Numbered from the stretch's first letter, positions 1 through 9,087 are shown. The stretch is 64,000 nucleotides of DNA from Bacillota bacterium (GCA_023390815.1 JAEWCC010000049.1:118925-182924), one strand, 5' to 3'. Program-made: numbers and translations. Notes: a model not told the origin generated them from the letters alone.

Positions 1-19
1 CCAATACGAGGTAGGGCAG

Positions 20-625
20 ATGACGCTCGCTGAGATCATTGCGGAAGCAAAAGAGGACGAGGTCCCGGTCCGGGATATGAATTTTGAAAATGAAACGGTG
101 GAAGAACTTGATCTGTCCAAAATGGATTTTGAGCGCGTACGCTTTGAAAAATGCCGCTTTGTTGCGTGCGATTTCAGGCGGGTCAATTTTACGGATACCC
201 AGTTTACCAACTGTGATATTTCCAACTGCAAATTCATCGGCAGTTATTGGAAAAATACGGAAGTTATATACGGCAAGGCTGCTGGGAGCGATTTCAGCCA
301 GTCTTATTTTAAACAAGCCCAAATCAAGGGGTGTTCCTTCCATTATGCAAACTGCGTGAAAACGACCTGGATGAACTGCAAGGTTCTGGACTGCGATTTC
401 AAAGAGGCGTTTATGTCCGAGGTCAAGCTGAAAGGGATTATGCTCCGGCAGGTCAACCTGACGCACGCCGATTTCTATAAAACCCCGCTTAAGGGCGTGG
501 ACTTGTCCGATTGCACTATCGAAGGCATCACACTGTCGGACACGTATGCCGAACTGCGCGGGGCAAAGATCAATATGTTTCAGGCGGCGGAACTCGCGAA
601 GCTGCTGGGGGTAGAGATCGTATGA
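20..625 (+). CDS. Pentapeptide-repeat protein, Qnr-like
   Basis: A 201-residue protein made almost wholly of pentapeptide-type repeats (for example CRFVACDF, CDISNCKF, CKVLDCDF, VNLTHADF), which fold into a right-handed quadrilateral beta-helix. The last part (ELRGAKINMFQAAELAKLLGVEIV region, residues about 177-201) resembles the C-terminal dimerisation tail of Qnr proteins, which mimic DNA and protect gyrase and topoisomerase IV from quinolones. Length (201 versus about 218) also fits Qnr relatives. The ATG at 20 follows GAGGTAGGG, a usable ribosome binding site, but the frame is open to the window edge, so an upstream start cannot be excluded. Qnr-like function is inferred; many Clostridial pentapeptide proteins have no tested role. 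Confidence 0.8.
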   Translation: MTLAEIIAEAKEDEVPVRDMNFENETVEELDLSKMDFERVRFEKCRFVACDFRRVNFTDTQFTNCDISNCKFIGSYWKNTEVIYGKAAGSDFSQSYFKQAQIKGCSFHYANCVKTTWMNCKVLDCDFKEAFMSEVKLKGIMLRQVNLTHADFYKTPLKGVDLSDCTIEGITLSDTYAELRGAKINMFQAAELAKLLGVEIV

Positions 626-682
626 AATTGCCTGTTGACTGTTCCCCAAGGGTTTGGCGTATGATCACTTTGAGGTGAGATG

Positions 683-1564
683 ATGTTGATTCGGGAGGCT
701 TGCGATGCCACAGGGCTGACCAAGAAGGCTGTGGAGTACTATATCGAACAAGGGCTCATCAATCCGGCTGCGTTGGAGAACGGATACCGGGATTTTTCAG
801 CCGGGGATATTGAGCGATTGATTAAAACTGCGGTCCTGCGCAGGCTGGGGCTGGGCGTAGAGGAAATTCGCTCGGTGCTGGCGGATGCCAGCGGAGAAAT
901 CCTCCAAAAGCTATCCGTACGATATCGCATCCGGCTTAAGCGGGATGCGGTCAGACAGGCTTTGATTGGCCAGCTTGGCGTGCGGCAGGACTGGTATGCA
1001 ATAAAAGAACGGGTCGAATCCTTGGAGAAAACCACGACCATTGCGGAAAGACTTTTAGAAGCCTTTCCGGGCTACTATGGGCGCTTCATCAGCCTGCATT
1101 TTGCGGGCTTTCTGAACCAGCCAATCGAAACCCGCGAACAGCAGGAGGCGTTCCGTGAGATCGTACGCTTTCTGGACGGCGCACCCGCAATGGTGTTTCC
1201 CGAGGATGTACAGCGTTATCTGACGGAAGATACAAAGGATATCGGCGCTCAGACCATGGAAGATATCGGCGGGAAAATGAAACGGTCGTTGGAAAACATG
1301 GAAGCATTTCTGTCAGAGAATAAGGCGGCACTGGAATCGTATATCCAATATCGGAGATCCGAGGAGTTCAGAAATTCTCCCGCATACCGGTTCCAGACCC
1401 TGATTAAGGAATTCAACACGGCCAGCGGCTATTACGAGATCTTCATCCCCGCGATGAAAAGGCTCAGCCCAGCTTATGCGGAGTATTGCGTCCGGCTGGA
1501 GGCTGCCAACGAAAAGCTCAAGGCGGTTTACCCGGATGCGGCGGAAGCTCTTTCGGGCGATTAG
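683..1564 (+). CDS. MerR-family transcriptional regulator
   Basis: A 293-residue regulator. Residues 1-70 form a MerR winged helix-turn-helix: an early IREACDATGLTKKAVEYYIEQGL segment followed by GYRDFSAGDIERL. The remaining 220 residues are a long, mostly helical C-terminal region with no metal-binding cysteine pattern, so it is not a classical metal-sensing MerR; an effector-binding role is likely but unidentified. ATG codons lie at 680 and 683; the second is better spaced from the GAGGTG at 673-678. It follows the pentapeptide gene in the same direction after 57 bp and could be cotranscribed with it. Confidence 0.85.
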   Translation: MLIREACDATGLTKKAVEYYIEQGLINPAALENGYRDFSAGDIERLIKTAVLRRLGLGVEEIRSVLADASGEILQKLSVRYRIRLKRDAVRQALIGQLGVRQDWYAIKERVESLEKTTTIAERLLEAFPGYYGRFISLHFAGFLNQPIETREQQEAFREIVRFLDGAPAMVFPEDVQRYLTEDTKDIGAQTMEDIGGKMKRSLENMEAFLSENKAALESYIQYRRSEEFRNSPAYRFQTLIKEFNTASGYYEIFIPAMKRLSPAYAEYCVRLEAANEKLKAVYPDAAEALSGD

Positions 1565-1633
1565 CGTGCCGTCGCCTTCATGCCGGGTGGGTACCGCATC
1601 GTTCCGTATTCCCCGGGAAATTCATCCTATGAA

Positions 1634-1667
1634 AAAACGGCTGCCCTTAAATGCGAGCAGCCGTTTT
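1634..1667. terminator. Bidirectional rho-independent terminator
   Basis: Inverted repeat AAAACGGCTGC (1634-1644) and GCAGCCGTTTT (1657-1667) separated by a 12-base loop. Read on the minus strand it ends in a run of six T, ideal for stopping the Bce permease transcript at 1685; on the plus strand it can end the MerR transcript. Its place between two convergent genes supports the call. Confidence 0.85.
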
Positions 1668-1684
1668 GTTTCCCTGGTTTAACC

Positions 1685-3397
1685 CTACCACTTGACAATC
1701 CGGTAGTAGACGTGGGCGGTCAGCCGGTACACCACCAGATACAGCAGCGCGAACACCACGCACACACCGCCGATACACGCGAGCACCAGTCCCCAGTCGT
1801 AAAGCATAAAGGTTTGCAGCATGCGCGCCATGATCTTGGACGCGAACACCATGTGCAATATCGTCATGCCGAGCGGGATGAAGAACACCCACAGTACCTG
1901 CCGGTTGATCGTCGCCTTCACCTGCGCGTCGTCCATACCCACCTTCTGCAATATGGCGAACTGCGCCTTGTCCTCATACCCTTCGGATATCTGTTTGAAG
2001 TAGATGATCAGTACCGTGACGGCGAGGAACAGAATACCGAAGAACGCGCCGAGGAACAGCAATCCGCCGTACATGCCATAGCCATCCTGCCGTGCGCCAA
2101 ACACGTCGCGCGTGGAGATACTTTCCCCGGGAAATGTACGGTCGTATAAATCCCTGACACCGTCCACGAACTTCAGGCAGTTTTCGTCCGTACCGTCCAC
2201 ATCGAAGCGCATGACATCGTTGAAGTAAACGAGGTGCGGTGTTTCCACCCACACGGCATCCGCGGGGACGAAGTTGTTGCGTTCAAATTCCTGACCGGCA
2301 GGCAATTCGGAAATCAGCTTGCTCTTGTCCGCACTGACGGTGACGTCGTAATCTTTGGCAAGCGCCACAATCCCATTGTCAAAATCGCGGATCGCCTGCT
2401 CGCCGTGGTCTGCGGTGATCTCGATATCCATGTCGTAAGGATACATGGCCGAGAGCATATTCTCCTGCCCGAGGTACAGCGAGAGCGTACCGGACACCGT
2501 CACGATCAGCATGGTGGAGAGTATGCAGATCGTCGCAAGCGATTTGGCATTCTGCCGCATGCGCTGGAACATGCCGCCAATCGCGATGAAGTTGCGCGGT
2601 TTGTAATAGAGCTTCTTATTGGCGCGCAGCGCCCGCAATGCGGCAATGCTGCCAGACCGAAACAGGATGTTTGTCGCGATGATCACCAGAATGGCGAGCA
2701 GGAAGAACCAGCTGAGTGCCATGCCCGGCGAAATGATGCTCCACGCGGCATAATACGCGATACCAAGGAAGATGAGGCCGATAATCGCGAGCGGGATCAG
2801 CAGCGGGGAGTCCTTCTCGCCCCGCCGTTCGCTGCTCATCAGCGCGATGGGACTCGATATGCGCACCTGACGCAGATTTAGCAGCGAGGTAAAGACGAAT
2901 ATCACAAAGAACAGCACCAGCGTGATGATATATGCAGAAGGTTCGATGGAAAATACGCTGCCCGCAACCGCGCGGATCATTTTAAGCAGGACCAGAAACA
3001 GCAGCCTGCCAAATACCAGTGCGATGACGGCGCCGAGAAGAACCCCCAGACCCAGGGTAATGAAGTTCTCCCAGACGAGTACGCGCCCGATATGGCTCTT
3101 ATTGAGACCGAGGATACCATAAAGCCCGAACTCCTTCTTGCGACGTCCCACGATAAAGTTGTTGATGTAGACCATAAAGAAGAACGAGAATACCGCAAAG
3201 ACGACCATCCCGAAGGCAAACAGCGCGGTGGCGGTTGCACCGGTGGGCACGTTGTTAAGCCCGTCGGAGAACAGCAGCCCGCCGATGAGCAGGAATACGC
3301 CGCTGATGATTGCGGTCGTGAGGATATACGGAAAGAAAATTCGGCGGTTGCGCCGGATGTTGCCCCACGCGAGCTTTAAGTAAAACGCCTTAGCCAA
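1685..3397 (-). CDS. Bce-type ABC transporter permease (FtsX family)
   Basis: A permease of about 570 residues for a peptide-antibiotic sensing and detoxification transporter. It opens with AKAFYLKLAWGNIRRN, the usual start of BceB/YxdM-like proteins, and has about ten membrane segments. A large extracellular domain of roughly 150 residues, beginning after YLGQENMLSAMYPYDMDIEI, sits before the last three segments; in BceB this domain contacts the antibiotic and the kinase. The open frame runs upstream to 3541 but that part overlaps the ATPase gene and is not protein-like. I choose the TTG at 3397, which overlaps the ATPase stop and follows GGGGG; a GTG at 3406 is the alternative. Substrate (bacitracin, lantibiotic or other lipid-II-cycle drug) is unknown. 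Confidence 0.88.
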   Translation of the reverse strand: MAKAFYLKLAWGNIRRNRRIFFPYILTTAIISGVFLLIGGLLFSDGLNNVPTGATATALFAFGMVVFAVFSFFFMVYINNFIVGRRKKEFGLYGILGLNKSHIGRVLVWENFITLGLGVLLGAVIALVFGRLLFLVLLKMIRAVAGSVFSIEPSAYIITLVLFFVIFVFTSLLNLRQVRISSPIALMSSERRGEKDSPLLIPLAIIGLIFLGIAYYAAWSIISPGMALSWFFLLAILVIIATNILFRSGSIAALRALRANKKLYYKPRNFIAIGGMFQRMRQNAKSLATICILSTMLIVTVSGTLSLYLGQENMLSAMYPYDMDIEITADHGEQAIRDFDNGIVALAKDYDVTVSADKSKLISELPAGQEFERNNFVPADAVWVETPHLVYFNDVMRFDVDGTDENCLKFVDGVRDLYDRTFPGESISTRDVFGARQDGYGMYGGLLFLGAFFGILFLAVTVLIIYFKQISEGYEDKAQFAILQKVGMDDAQVKATINRQVLWVFFIPLGMTILHMVFASKIMARMLQTFMLYDWGLVLACIGGVCVVFALLYLVVYRLTAHVYYRIVKW

Positions 3398-4157
3398 TGT
3401 CCGCACCCCCGTCCGACAGCACCGAAAGGTTCGCGACGATGCGCTCAAAGAAGGCGTGGTTGTCGTCGCCGCCGCGGTAGATCTGCGAGAAGATCTCGCC
3501 GTCGCGGATAAACAGCACACGCGAAGCAAAGCTTGCGGCAAAAGCGCTGTGCGTGACCATCAATATGGTTTTGCCGCCCGCGTTGAGCGAATGGAAATTA
3601 CCAAGCAAGTTCGCGGACGATTTGGAATCGAGCGCGCCGGTCGGCTCGTCCGCGAGAATCAGCCGCGGGTCGGTGATGACGGCACGCGCGACGGCAGCGC
3701 GCTGCTTTTCTCCGCCGGATACCTCGTAAGGGAATTTTTTGAGCAGGTGCGAGATGCCTAGCATCTGAGCGATGGGCTCAATGCGGCGCTCCATCTCGGC
3801 AATCGGGGTTTGCGACAGCACGAGCGGCAGCAGGATGTTGTCCTTCAGCGAGAACGTATCGAGCAGGTTGAAATCCTGAAACACAAATCCGAGGTGCTTA
3901 CGGCGGAACTCGGACATCTCCTTGTCGCGGATGCTCGAAAAGCTCTTGCCGTCGAGATAGACGTCCCCCTCGGTCGGGCGATCCAGCGAGGCGATGATGT
4001 TGAGCAGCGTCGTTTTGCCGCTGCCCGATGGCCCCATGATCGCGAGGAACTCGCCGTTGTTCACTTCAAAATTGACGCGGGAGAGTGCCATGCATTGCTG
4101 TATCTTCAGCTTGGTGTAATAAATCTTCTTAACATTGCTTACCTTGAGCAGCTCCAT
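3390..4157 (-). CDS. Bce-type ABC transporter ATP-binding protein
   Basis: A 255-residue ABC ATPase of the MacB/LolD/BceA group. Walker A GPSGSGKT ends at about residue 49, the signature VSGGE is at 146-150, and Walker B ends in D170-E171 (LILADEPTGALDS). A clean GGAGG sits before the ATG at 4157. The stop overlaps the permease start, so the two are translationally coupled. It should power the adjacent FtsX-like permease, which in this family releases peptide antibiotics from lipid II-cycle targets and reports transport flux to the kinase. Confidence 0.93.
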   Translation of the reverse strand: MELLKVSNVKKIYYTKLKIQQCMALSRVNFEVNNGEFLAIMGPSGSGKTTLLNIIASLDRPTEGDVYLDGKSFSSIRDKEMSEFRRKHLGFVFQDFNLLDTFSLKDNILLPLVLSQTPIAEMERRIEPIAQMLGISHLLKKFPYEVSGGEKQRAAVARAVITDPRLILADEPTGALDSKSSANLLGNFHSLNAGGKTILMVTHSAFAASFASRVLFIRDGEIFSQIYRGGDDNHAFFERIVANLSVLSDGGADIG

Positions 4158-4255
4158 TTGAATCCTCCAAACGTTAATGGAGTTATCATATTACGGTTAA
4201 AGCCCCGAAACCATCGCGGCGGCTTACAAATCTCCTGCCGAAACGAACATTTTTG

Positions 4256-5245
4256 TCACCTGAAAATATCGGTCCCGGCGCTCGGGAAGGAAAGAAACAC
4301 CCGGGTACCGACGCCCACGGTCGAGTCAACACGGATTGCAATGCGCAGCGCATCCGCAGCCTTTTTTGCAAGGTACAGGCCGATTCCGGAAGCGCGGTGG
4401 TCGAGTCGTCCATTGTATCCCGTATAACCCTTTGTGAATATGCGCGGCAGGTCCTCCGGGCGAATGCCGATGCCGGTGTCCTCAATCATCAGCGAGCCGT
4501 TTTGCATATAAATGCGGATACCGCCCGACTGCGTATATTTTACCGCATTCGAAAGCGCCTGCTCCAGGATGAAGCTGAGCCACTTTTTGTCGCTGGTCAC
4601 CGTGTCATCCATGGGGGAGATATCGACGGAGAGTTTTTTGTAGATGAACAGTACGCCGAATTTTTTCACGCTTTCGTGCACGATATCGCTTAAACGGCAG
4701 CGTTCGATGACGAGGTCCGTGGAGATATCCGAGAGTTTCACATAGCGCAGCGCAAGGTCCGCATACTGCTCGATTTTAAAAAGCTCCTGCCGGATCACAC
4801 CCGCCGCCGCGTCGTCCCGCTGTGACAGTACGAGTCCGAGTGCCGCGATGGGCGTCTTAATCTGATGCACCCAGAGCGTATAGTATTCAAGCGAATCGCT
4901 GTGCGCGGCGGCAAACCGCTTTTTAATCGTATCGTATGCGCAGCCCAATTCCTGCAGCAGCCGCACGTAATCCGCTTCAAGTGCGTTACTTGGCTCGGGC
5001 AGCTCCCGCGCAGCGCTCAGCAGGGTGGCGGCCAGCGCTTTAAGCGCGCGCAGCCGACGCATAAACCGCGAGCCGTCGATCAGCAGAATGATCAATAAAA
5101 AGAAGCTCAGCAGCACGACGGTGTAGCGGGCATACACCATATCCTGATTTGCGAGGTATTGTACGATAATAACCAGAAGGACAGCAAGGATATAAAAGAT
5201 AAGAAGCGGCAGACGGTATTTGAGATATGACAGCAACTTAGTCAT
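4256..5245 (-). CDS. Bce-type sensor histidine kinase (intramembrane-sensing)
   Basis: A 329-residue kinase with two membrane helices near residues 12-31 and 41-57 and almost no extracellular loop, the layout of BceS-like intramembrane-sensing kinases that sense through their ABC partner. The phospho-acceptor is H127 in HQIKTPIAAL; the ATPase domain has an N box (EQALSNAVKYT) and a G1 box (DTGIGIRPEDLPRIF). Length matches BceS (about 334). It overlaps the response regulator by 8 bp and is followed after 98 bp by the transporter genes. Confidence 0.92.
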   Translation of the reverse strand: MTKLLSYLKYRLPLLIFYILAVLLVIIVQYLANQDMVYARYTVVLLSFFLLIILLIDGSRFMRRLRALKALAATLLSAARELPEPSNALEADYVRLLQELGCAYDTIKKRFAAAHSDSLEYYTLWVHQIKTPIAALGLVLSQRDDAAAGVIRQELFKIEQYADLALRYVKLSDISTDLVIERCRLSDIVHESVKKFGVLFIYKKLSVDISPMDDTVTSDKKWLSFILEQALSNAVKYTQSGGIRIYMQNGSLMIEDTGIGIRPEDLPRIFTKGYTGYNGRLDHRASGIGLYLAKKAADALRIAIRVDSTVGVGTRVFLSFPSAGTDIFR

Positions 5246-5909
5246 GAATGGCGTATCCTTCTCCCTTGTGCGTCACGATGCAATCCGTCAGCCCCGCGTC
5301 GCCGAGCGTTTTTCTCAGACGGTTGACGTTTACGGTCAGCGTATTGTCGTCCACAAACTCGTCGCTGTCCCAAAGCGAGAGCATTAACTGTTCCCGGCTG
5401 ACCACGCTGCCCTTCTTCAGCAGCAGCTGCTGCAGTATGCGCGCCTCATTGCGCGTCAGCTCCGTGCGCACCCCGTCGCGAATGAGGCAGAGCGCGCCCA
5501 TATCCAGCGCGGCATTGCGTATGCCAAGCGAGCCGGGCATCTCGTAGTCGTAGGCACGACGCAGCATGGCCTGTATTTTGGCGGTCAGCACCTCCATGGA
5601 TACCGGCTTGGTGATATAATCGTCTCCGCCCATATTCATCGCCATCACGATATCCATGTTGTCGGACCGCGATGACAAAAAGATGACCGGCACTTTCGAC
5701 CGTTTTCGGATCTCGCCGCACCAATAATAGCCGTTAAAGAACGGCAGTGATATGTCCATCAGCACCAGATGCGGTGCCGTCTTTTCAAACGTACCCATGA
5801 TGTCTGAAAAATCGTTCGCGGCATGGGCGCTCAGTCCCCAGCGCTCGAGGTTCTGCCGGATCTCGGATGCGATGACGGCGTCATCCTCGACAATCAGTAT
5901 CCTGTACAT
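5238..5909 (-). CDS. Bce-type OmpR-family response regulator
   Basis: A 223-residue two-domain regulator: receiver domain at 1-115 with acidic pocket E8-D9-D10 and phospho-acceptor D52 (LMDISLPFFNG), then an OmpR/PhoB winged helix (TRNEARILQQLLLKKG, VDDNTLTVNVNRLRKTLG). First gene of the minus-strand bce-like operon; it starts only 163 bp from the divergent vanR gene, so both promoters share this intergenic space. It is expected to activate the transporter genes, probably from a site in the 98-bp gap before the ATPase (4158-4255). Confidence 0.92.
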   Translation of the reverse strand: MYRILIVEDDAVIASEIRQNLERWGLSAHAANDFSDIMGTFEKTAPHLVLMDISLPFFNGYYWCGEIRKRSKVPVIFLSSRSDNMDIVMAMNMGGDDYITKPVSMEVLTAKIQAMLRRAYDYEMPGSLGIRNAALDMGALCLIRDGVRTELTRNEARILQQLLLKKGSVVSREQLMLSLWDSDEFVDDNTLTVNVNRLRKTLGDAGLTDCIVTHKGEGYAIHD

Positions 5910-5983
5910 ATCAATCCTTTGTCGGCGGATTCGGTTCCCAAAATCAGTATATCACAGCGTTTGGCAGATGGCATTCAGAAAAA

Positions 5984-6038
5984 CTTAAGATTTTCATAAG
6001 AGAAGGGTGCGATATGATTTTGAGTTTCATGATACAAT
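5984..6038 (+). promoter_or_regulatory. vanR promoter with putative VanR box
   Basis: CTTAAGATTTTCAT at 5984-5997, ATATG at 6012-6016 and a -10 region TGATACAAT at 6030-6038 (TACAAT 6033-6038). The same three elements recur with identical spacing upstream of vanG. No good -35 is present, as expected for an activator-dependent promoter. VanR binding is inferred from position; the motif itself is seen directly. Confidence 0.6.
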
Positions 6039-6072
6039 AAGCATGGGCTTTTTTAGCAATGAGGAGATTTTC

Positions 6073-6771
6073 ATGACCGCGAACATACTGGTTGTCGACG
6101 ACGAACAGGCGATTGCTGACCTGATCGAGCTGTATTTGAAAAATGAGGATTACACGGTTTTTAAGTTTTACTGCGGCCGGGAGGCTTTGGATTGCATCGA
6201 AACCGAAAGAGTCGATCTGGCCATTCTGGATGTGATGCTGCCCGATGAAAACGGCTTTGCGATATGCCAGCGCATCCGTGAGCGGTACAACTTTCCCGTG
6301 ATCATGCTCACTGCCAAGTCCGAAGAGATCGACAAGATCACCGGTCTGACGCTGGGTGCGGACGATTACATCACCAAGCCGTTCCGGCCACTCGAGCTGG
6401 TGGCACGCGTGAAGGCGCAGCTTCGCCGATTCACGAAATACAACACCACGGAACCTTTAAGGGACGAGAGCGTGCTCGATTTTTCCGGGCTGGTGCTGAA
6501 CAGGGATACCCGGGAATGCACGCTGAACGAGAAGCGGCTTGCGCTGACGCCCACAGAGTTCTCGATACTTTGGGTGCTCGCCGAAAACCGTGGACGCGTG
6601 GTCGGTTCGGAAGAGCTTTTTCAGGCGGTGTGGGGAGAAAAATATTTTACCAACAGCAACAATACGGTGATGGTGCATATCCGGCATTTGCGGGAAAAGA
6701 TGCACGATAATGCAGAGAATCCGCGGTACATTAAAACGGTATGGGGGGTTGGCTATAAGCTTGAGAAGTGA
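6073..6771 (+). CDS. vanR: VanR-type response regulator
   Basis: A 232-residue OmpR-family regulator that is strikingly close to VanR of enterococcal vancomycin operons: ILVVDDEQ at the start, D53 in ILDVMLPDENG, then KITGLTLGADDYITKPFRPLE, ALTPTEFSILWVL and SNNTVMVHIRHLREKM, ending YIKTVWGVGYKLEK. The ATG at 6073 is chosen because GAGGAG at 6061-6066 precedes it and the resulting length equals that of known VanR; an upstream in-frame ATG at 6007 would add 22 residues without a binding site. Activates the resistance genes on phosphorylation by VanS. Confidence 0.95.
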   Translation: MTANILVVDDEQAIADLIELYLKNEDYTVFKFYCGREALDCIETERVDLAILDVMLPDENGFAICQRIRERYNFPVIMLTAKSEEIDKITGLTLGADDYITKPFRPLELVARVKAQLRRFTKYNTTEPLRDESVLDFSGLVLNRDTRECTLNEKRLALTPTEFSILWVLAENRGRVVGSEELFQAVWGEKYFTNSNNTVMVHIRHLREKMHDNAENPRYIKTVWGVGYKLEK

Positions 6772-7855
6772 AGGAAACTTTAAATCCTTACTGATGAGAA
6801 GAATGCTCGGGCGCTGCGCCCTTGCGGCGGTGCTGGCTGCGGCGGCTTTAGCCACGTTGGCGCTTCTGGCTTTAATAATTGCCCAAAGCATCAACTGGCA
6901 GCCCGGTCCGGTTTATTGGTTTTTAACTCAGATCAAGCAAAACTATATTATCGTGCTGGCCGTGCTGTATCTGATCATTTTGTTTGCAATCATCTATCAC
7001 TACTGGGGGAAAACCGCGGATTTGATGGAGGAGATTGTTGAGGCGAGCAAAGCGCTGATCACACCGGTGGATCTGCCCATTCATCTGTCCCCGCTGTTGA
7101 GCCAGGTGGAGGACCGCATGAACCAGATCAAGCAGACGGCGCTACGAAATGAGCGTGCCGCGCGGGACGAAGTACAGCGTAAAAACGATCTGATCGTGTA
7201 CCTTGCGCACGACATCAAAACACCGCTGACCTCCGTCATCGGTTATCTGAGCCTGCTCAATGAAGCGCCGGACATGCCGCCCGAACAGAAGGTCAAATTT
7301 ACCGGCATCACGCTGGACAAGGCATACCGGCTGGATCAGTTAATTGACGAATTCTTTGAAATCACACGGTTCAACCTCGCGTATATCCCCGTCAATAAGG
7401 CGAAGATCAACCTCGCCCTGATGCTGCGCCAGATGGCGGACGAATTTTATCCCATGCTCGCGCCGGAGCATAAAACGGCGGTGGTTCAGGCACCCGACGA
7501 TTTAATGCTTTGGGGCGATGCGGATAAGCTGTCCCGCGTATTCAACAACATCCTCAAGAATGCGATCGCGTACAGCCATGAAAACACCACGATCGGAATC
7601 AGCGCGTATCCGCAAGGGGCGAACGTTGTGATCACATTCGTCAATCAGGGCGATCCCATCCCCAAAGAAAAACTCGGGATGATATTCGAAAAGTTTTTCC
7701 GCATGGATGCGGCGCGCATGTCGCATACCGGAGGCGCGGGGCTTGGCCTCGCGATTGCCAGGGAAATAATCACAGCGCACGGCGGCACAATTACCGCGAG
7801 CAGTGACGCACAGAAGACGGTCTTCACCGTCGTTTTGCCCAACCGGGCACCATGA
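6761..7855 (+). CDS. vanS: VanS-type sensor histidine kinase
   Basis: Membrane histidine kinase, about 364 residues. Two membrane segments flank a short external loop of roughly 35 residues, followed by a linker, the H box YLAHDIKTPLTSVIGYL, the N box VFNNILKNAIAYSHEN and the G2 box TGGAGLGLAIAREI. The catalytic half closely follows VanS (EAPDMPPEQKVKF, LDKAYRLDQLIDEFFEITR). The short sensor loop differs from VanB-type VanS and fits VanA/VanC/VanG groups. The start is uncertain: TTG 6761 lies after a G-rich stretch and overlaps vanR by 11 bp; ATG 6710 and ATG 6794 are alternatives without good ribosome binding sites. Confidence 0.93.
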   Translation: MRSEGNFKSLLMRRMLGRCALAAVLAAAALATLALLALIIAQSINWQPGPVYWFLTQIKQNYIIVLAVLYLIILFAIIYHYWGKTADLMEEIVEASKALITPVDLPIHLSPLLSQVEDRMNQIKQTALRNERAARDEVQRKNDLIVYLAHDIKTPLTSVIGYLSLLNEAPDMPPEQKVKFTGITLDKAYRLDQLIDEFFEITRFNLAYIPVNKAKINLALMLRQMADEFYPMLAPEHKTAVVQAPDDLMLWGDADKLSRVFNNILKNAIAYSHENTTIGISAYPQGANVVITFVNQGDPIPKEKLGMIFEKFFRMDAARMSHTGGAGLGLAIAREIITAHGGTITASSDAQKTVFTVVLPNRAP

Positions 7856-7880
7856 AACCATAAGCCTTCCATAAGCCAAT

Positions 7881-7935
7881 CTTAAGATTTTCATCACGTA
7901 AAACTCCCATATGGCCCGTCCGGCTTTGATACCAT
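7881..7935 (+). promoter_or_regulatory. vanG promoter with putative VanR box
   Basis: CTTAAGATTTTCAT at 7881-7894, ATATG at 7909-7913 and TGATACCAT at 7927-7935. Offsets from the start of the 14-mer (28 and 46) are exactly those seen before vanR. This gives the resistance genes their own VanR-dependent promoter, the two-promoter scheme known from vanA and vanB operons. A leader of about 90 bases follows before vanG, with an unused AGGAG at 7974-7978. Confidence 0.6.
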
Positions 7936-8037
7936 AATTGAAAAGCGGCTCGGGCTTTTTGTTTACGCAGGAAAGGAGCAGGTTTTAAACAAGCGATGGA
8001 TAGAGACAGAATTACAGAAGATGAAGGCGTTATGACA

Positions 8038-9087
8038 ATGGAAAGAAAAAAGATTGCCATACTTTTCGGAGGGTGTTCGACCGAATACGAGGTGTCCCTC
8101 CAGTCGGCGGCCGCCGTGATACGAAATATTGATAGACAGATTTACGAACCCGTGCTTGTCGGGATCACGCGCGACGGAGCATGGTATCGATATGATGGTC
8201 CGGTGGAACGGATACAGAATGACACCTGGGCGAATCATCCGTCCTGTACGCCTGCCGTGATATCGCCCGACAGGCAGACGCGCGGGCTGCTCATATTTAA
8301 ATATGGACTTGTCGCTACCGTTCCGCTCGACGCGGTGTTTGCCGTACTTCATGGAAAGAACGGAGAAGACGGTACGATACAAGGACTATTGGAGATAGCC
8401 GGTATTCCCTGCGTCGGGTGCGGCCTGCTCAGTTCGGCCATATGCATGGATAAGGATGTGGCTCACCGGCTTGCTCAAGGCGCGGGCATCGCGACGCCAC
8501 CTTCCGTGGTGGTTCGTTCAGGGATATCCGAAGCTGAGCTGTTGGACCGGGTCAGCGCGCTTACATTTCCGCTGTTCGTGAAACCTGCCAACGCGGGCTC
8601 CTCGTTTGGGATATCGAAAGTGACCGAGCCGTCAAAGCTGTTTCAGGCTGTGACGGATGCGCTTGGGCATGACTGCAAGGTGGTCGTTGAACAGGCGGTG
8701 GAAGGGTTCGAAGTGGGTTGTGCGGTACTCGGTAACGGCGAGCTCACCATCGGTGAGGTTGATGAGATCGAATTGAGCGGCGGTTTCTTTGATTATACGG
8801 AGAAGTATACGCTTAAAACCGCTAAAATTCATATGCCTGCCCGAATCGATCCCGATACCTCTGCGCGGATAAAACAAACGGCGGCGAAAGTATACGAAGC
8901 GCTCGAATGCCGCGGCTTTGCGCGGGTGGATATGTTCCTGACACCGGAAAAGCAGATCGTATTCAACGAAGTCAACACGATCCCGGGGTTTACCGCCCAT
9001 AGCCGGTACCCCAGCATGCTGGGCGGCATTGGCGTGGGCTTTGCGCAAATCGTCAACACGCTGATCTCGTTGGCGCTGTCGTCATGA
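8038..9087 (+). CDS. vanG: D-alanine--D-serine ligase, VanG type
   Basis: ATP-grasp ligase that makes D-Ala-D-Ser for peptidoglycan precursors with low vancomycin affinity. The fold starts with KKIAILFGGCSTEYEVSLQS; HGKNGEDGTIQG, PLFVKPANAGSSFGI and VFNEVNTIPGFT are the conserved ATP, phosphate and metal regions. The omega-loop segment FFDYTEKYTLK matches VanG and VanC/VanE ligases rather than the His-bearing loop of D-lactate ligases, hence the D-serine call. From ATG 8038 the length is 349 residues, equal to VanG; ATG 8032 is also possible and better spaced from GAAGG at 8023. Confidence 0.94.
   Translation: MERKKIAILFGGCSTEYEVSLQSAAAVIRNIDRQIYEPVLVGITRDGAWYRYDGPVERIQNDTWANHPSCTPAVISPDRQTRGLLIFKYGLVATVPLDAVFAVLHGKNGEDGTIQGLLEIAGIPCVGCGLLSSAICMDKDVAHRLAQGAGIATPPSVVVRSGISEAELLDRVSALTFPLFVKPANAGSSFGISKVTEPSKLFQAVTDALGHDCKVVVEQAVEGFEVGCAVLGNGELTIGEVDEIELSGGFFDYTEKYTLKTAKIHMPARIDPDTSARIKQTAAKVYEALECRGFARVDMFLTPEKQIVFNEVNTIPGFTAHSRYPSMLGGIGVGFAQIVNTLISLALSS

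Noticed and set aside
2234..2881. Long open frame on the plus strand opposite the Bce permease
   Set aside because: Antisense shadow of a well-supported gene; arginine/histidine-rich with no ribosome binding site and no domain.
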